NCBI RefSeq assembly: GCF_036802865.1
Contig: NZ_DAIRVK010000004.1
Span: 62,001 to 126,000, forward strand
DNA from: Sulfurospirillum sp036802865
GTDB taxonomy: Bacteria; Campylobacterota; Campylobacteria; Campylobacterales; Sulfurospirillaceae
Direction: 5' to 3'
DNA: 64,000 nt
Position 1 is the first letter of the stretch. Every line of letters starts with the position of its first letter. The notes under the pieces are model-generated. The model did no database searches. It worked only from the letters and a program-made list of their open reading frames with translations, and was not told the origin of the DNA. The position numbers and the translations under genes are program-made. Below, in pieces: positions 61,345 to 64,000 of this stretch.

Positions 61345-62130
61345 ATGGATAAAGAGACTTTAGAAATTATAAAAGCTATACAAGAAAAGCGCAAGAAAGA
61401 GTTAGATACCGATATCTCGATTTATGAAAATTTTAATGCAATGTATTTTTTTGATAATGCAAGATTACGTAAAATTATAGAGAGTACTGATGGTGCAAAA
61501 ATAAATTTTAAATTACAAGATATTGAATTTATAATTGAAAGACTAGATAAAACTATCTTTAAATTTGAAACTATTGGAACGCAATACCTCGAAATTCAAG
61601 ATGAATGTCTTGTGGATGATTTTACGGAGTATTGTTATTTATATAGTTCTTATGTTTCAACAATAGTTGATATTTATAGATATCTAGAACAGAATTATCA
61701 AATCCAAAATAATAATCTCAGAGAAAAAATTTTTGGTGATGATGGTTTGGGTGAGCATAATATCATTCATCAAGTAATTCGCAATAGTTCTTTGCACGGA
61801 AAGCTTTACAAACCTTCATGGTCTATTCATTATACTTTTGAACCTCATACAAAAAAGATAACAATTATCTTATCAAAAGATTCAATATTGACTAACCGTA
61901 ATTGTAATCAAAAAGGTAAGATCTATTTAGAAAGATATAGTGATGATATCGATATTATAGAAATTTTCAAATCTTACTTAGAAAAAGTTAAAATGCTTTT
62001 TGAAATATATAAAAAAATAGTTTATCAACAATATGAAAATGAATTATCTATATATCAACAATATGAAAACCAACTCAATGAATTACATCAAAAAATAAAA
62101 AATAGTTTAGAAAATAGAGCTGTGAAATAG
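61345..62130 (+). CDS. orphan HEPN-like protein
   Basis: 261 residues, very AT-rich, largely helical. HQVIRNSSLHGKLYK contains Arg-Asn-x3-His, the RX4-6H pattern of HEPN ribonucleases and tRNA/mRNA-targeting toxins, set between long helices (YCYLYSSYVSTIVDIYRYLE before it). A C-terminal coiled coil holds a repeat, YQQYENELSI then YQQYENQLNE. Family assignment is tentative, since the match is one short motif. No antitoxin-like gene is adjacent. AAAGTTGAGAGAG is a modest ribosome site. Confidence 0.55.
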   Translation: MDKETLEIIKAIQEKRKKELDTDISIYENFNAMYFFDNARLRKIIESTDGAKINFKLQDIEFIIERLDKTIFKFETIGTQYLEIQDECLVDDFTEYCYLYSSYVSTIVDIYRYLEQNYQIQNNNLREKIFGDDGLGEHNIIHQVIRNSSLHGKLYKPSWSIHYTFEPHTKKITIILSKDSILTNRNCNQKGKIYLERYSDDIDIIEIFKSYLEKVKMLFEIYKKIVYQQYENELSIYQQYENQLNELHQKIKNSLENRAVK

Positions 62131-62164
62131 TTTATTTTCCGCTAAAATACCTCTCCACAAATCT

Positions 62165-62174
62165 TTACATGTAA
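62165..62174. repeat. TTACATGTAA palindrome upstream of tex
   Basis: Exact copy 20 bases before the tex start codon. Confidence 0.6.
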
Positions 62175-62194
62175 AACCTAGGAAAGCAGAAAAT

Positions 62195-64000
62195 ATGAAC
62201 CCACTTATTCTCATTTTAGTCCAAAAAACAGGCATTGCCAAAGAAAATATCATTAACATTTTAAAGCTTTTAGAAGAGGGTTCGACCATTCCTTTTATCG
62301 CGCGGTATCGTAAAGAGATGACGGGTGGGGCGAGTGATGAACAACTTCGTGAGTTCGATACTATTTATGCTTATGCCAAAAAATTGCATGAGCGTAAAGA
62401 GGAAGTTTTACGGCTGATTGCTGAAAAAGTTGTATTGAATGATGAGGTGAAAAAAGCGGTTGAAAAGGCGCAAACACTGCAAGAGTTGGAAGACATTTAC
62501 AGACCCTACAAAGAGAAGAAAAATACCCGTGCGGCATTGGCTATTGCAGCGGGATTAAGTCCGTTGGCTGATGTTTTAGAGCGTGCGGAGTTAGAGCTTG
62601 ATGCATTTGAAAAAAAGGCACAGAGTTTTGTGAATGAGAAGATTGGAAGTGTGAAAGAGGCGATTGCTGGGGCGCAAGACATCATCGCAGAGCGTTACAG
62701 TGATGACGCAAAAGAGCGTGAATATTGGAGAGCGCAGTTACATGACTACGCTTCATTTGAGATCAAAGCTTCTAAAACACTCAAAGCGGATGGACTCTAC
62801 GCCAAACTAGCAGGCAAAGCGGAAAAAATAGCGCACATCCCCTCTCATCGCTACTTGGCAATGATGCGTGGTGTGAGTGAAAAAGAGTTGAGCGTCAAGA
62901 TTTCGTATGAGATAGAACGTGTGCAGACTGCCATTGAGCGTTACCGCATTTCGCGTAATGCCAAAAGCTCCAAAAGCTACCTTTTAGAGGCCTATTTGGA
63001 TGGATTTAAACGTCTCCTCTTTCCTTCATTGGAGCGAGAGATTCACGCCATCATCAAAGAAAAAGCCGACACACAAGCGATTGCGACATTTGGAAAAAAT
63101 CTTTCGCAACTTCTCAACACACCACCCGTTACCAAGCGTGTTATTTTAGGTGTTGACCCTGCGTATCGCACGGGGTGCAAGCTGGCTGTTGTGGATGAGC
63201 ATGGCACCTATATGACCCATGCGGTCATCTACCCCACACCACCGCAAAGTGACTATGAAAGCTCAGCGAAAGTTATTAAAGTATTTGCACAAAAGTACCA
63301 TATCACCGCCGTAGCAATAGGCAATGGTACGGGTTCGCGTGAGAGCCAAGAGTTTTTCGCGCGTCTCAACCGTGATGAGGGGCTAAATCTTTCCTACACC
63401 GTGGTTTCCGAAGCGGGAGCATCAATCTACTCAGCGTCTAAAATCGCCACTGAAGAGTACCCTAACTTAGACGTCACGATAAGAGGTGCTATCTCCATCG
63501 CACAACGTCTGCGTGACCCGATGGCAGCACTCGTAAAAATCGACCCAAAATCCTTGGGTATCGGTCAGTATCAGCACGATGTAGATCAAAAACAATTAGA
63601 GAAAAAGTTGCATGAAGTCATTGAAGATTTGGTTAACCGCATCGGCGTTGACCCCAACAGTGCTTCGGTTTCACTGCTCTCCTATGTGGCGGGTGTTGGC
63701 TCAAAGCTTGCTAAAGCCATCGTTGAGCACCGTGAGAGCCAAGGAGCGTTTAAAAGCAAGAGTGAGCTTTTAAAGGTCAAAGGGTTGGGTGCGAAAGCTT
63801 ACGAGCAGTGTGCAGGTTTTTTCCGTATTCGTGAGGGTAAGAGTCTCCTCGATAACACAGGCGTTCACCCTGAGAGTTATGCTATCGCGCAAGTGCTTTT
63901 GAACCGCTCTGACTTGGCGACATTCACAAAAGAGCAAATCATAGAAGAAGCCCTAAAATTGGGCATTGGCGAAGTAACGCTTCAAGATATCATCGCCGAG
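62195..64000 (+). CDS. tex: Tex-type RNA-binding transcription accessory protein, 5' part
   Basis: The gene runs off the end of the window; 602 codons are present. Helix-rich N-terminus GSTIPFIARYRKEMTGGASD, QELEDIYRPYKEKKNTRAA, then the YqgF-like RNase H fold from ILGVDPAYRTGCKLAVVDE, and helix-hairpin-helix motifs (YVAGVGSKLAKAIVEHRE; KVKGLGAKAYEQCAGF). The C-terminal S1 domain should lie beyond. Tex binds nucleic acid and is linked to transcription and stress tolerance. The start is ATG 62195, with AGGAAAG upstream. Confidence 0.9.
   Translation, partial: MNPLILILVQKTGIAKENIINILKLLEEGSTIPFIARYRKEMTGGASDEQLREFDTIYAYAKKLHERKEEVLRLIAEKVVLNDEVKKAVEKAQTLQELEDIYRPYKEKKNTRAALAIAAGLSPLADVLERAELELDAFEKKAQSFVNEKIGSVKEAIAGAQDIIAERYSDDAKEREYWRAQLHDYASFEIKASKTLKADGLYAKLAGKAEKIAHIPSHRYLAMMRGVSEKELSVKISYEIERVQTAIERYRISRNAKSSKSYLLEAYLDGFKRLLFPSLEREIHAIIKEKADTQAIATFGKNLSQLLNTPPVTKRVILGVDPAYRTGCKLAVVDEHGTYMTHAVIYPTPPQSDYESSAKVIKVFAQKYHITAVAIGNGTGSRESQEFFARLNRDEGLNLSYTVVSEAGASIYSASKIATEEYPNLDVTIRGAISIAQRLRDPMAALVKIDPKSLGIGQYQHDVDQKQLEKKLHEVIEDLVNRIGVDPNSASVSLLSYVAGVGSKLAKAIVEHRESQGAFKSKSELLKVKGLGAKAYEQCAGFFRIREGKSLLDNTGVHPESYAIAQVLLNRSDLATFTKEQIIEEALKLGIGEVTLQDIIAE

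Noticed and set aside
1..64000. Prophage, IS element or integrated plasmid
   Set aside because: No transposase, integrase, phage structural gene, tRNA or clear direct-repeat borders were seen; AT-rich orphans stand singly.

Overview
The window looks like a chromosomal segment of a Campylobacterota (epsilonproteobacterial) species, most probably Sulfurospirillum or a close relative. The evidence is the gene content and order. The block dcd-accB-accC-SurA-like-gltX-malic enzyme-upp matches, from memory, a conserved Campylobacter neighbourhood. Menaquinone is made by the futalosine route (mqnA), the sulfur genes match the Wolinella protein-thiocarboxylate methionine pathway, and many redox and c-di-GMP genes are present. 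No rRNA, tRNA, CRISPR array, transposase or prophage was seen.

Layout. 1-13 kb is housekeeping: a hydrolase tail, an RlmI-like methyltransferase, GNAT, dcd, accBC, a SurA-like chaperone, gltX, malic enzyme, upp, gdhA, mqnA, then a TerC-MreB-like pair. 13.1-19.1 kb is a plus-strand thiol/metalloid redox island: ArsC-type reductase behind an ArsR-like operator, CcdA-like protein, thioredoxin lipoprotein, ArsP-like permease, diguanylate cyclase, rhodanese, mini-thioredoxin, C_GCAxxG_C_C protein and TauE/SafE exporter. 19.3-20.8 kb is an orphan membrane protein with a duplicated module. 20.8-31.7 kb is a minus-strand sulfur block: mnmA, metY, fused cysG, sulfite reductase with a TusA tail, HcyD/HcyF/HcyS, cysN, cysD, cysH and DUF2061. 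Together these take sulfate via APS and sulfite to sulfide, load it as a protein thiocarboxylate, and make homocysteine. 32.3-38.3 kb is a Fur-box-preceded ferric ABC transporter, a FecR-like protein and a two-component system, followed by an omptin protease.

39.4-41 kb holds a small leader peptide, a degenerate GGDEF-EAL protein and an orphan STAS/GHKL ATPase. 42-47.7 kb is a Cus-type Cu(I)/Ag(I) efflux operon whose RND pump keeps the methionine triad. 47.8-49 kb is a BrnT/BrnA toxin-antitoxin pair and an AT-rich membrane orphan. 49-60.9 kb is mixed metabolism: flavin and nitro reductases, LysE exporter, adenosine-deaminase-like lipoprotein, exported NagZ-like enzyme, DTW protein, DUF4197, alarmone synthetase, a 31-residue lysine-rich protein, D-2-hydroxyacid dehydrogenase and a DASS transporter. 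61-64 kb has a gene remnant, a HEPN-like orphan and the 5' part of tex.

The most unusual signals are: the HcyS carrier ending in Gly-Gly-Gly-Ala beside its JAMM protease; a 69-bp intergenic repeat with a compensatory base-pair change (two copies, perhaps three); the palindrome TTACATGTAA found 11 times, all after position 24 kb; a strong promoter driving a short peptide that ends Met-Arg-Cys-Cys; and recurrent hairpins that hold the stop codons of the adjoining genes.
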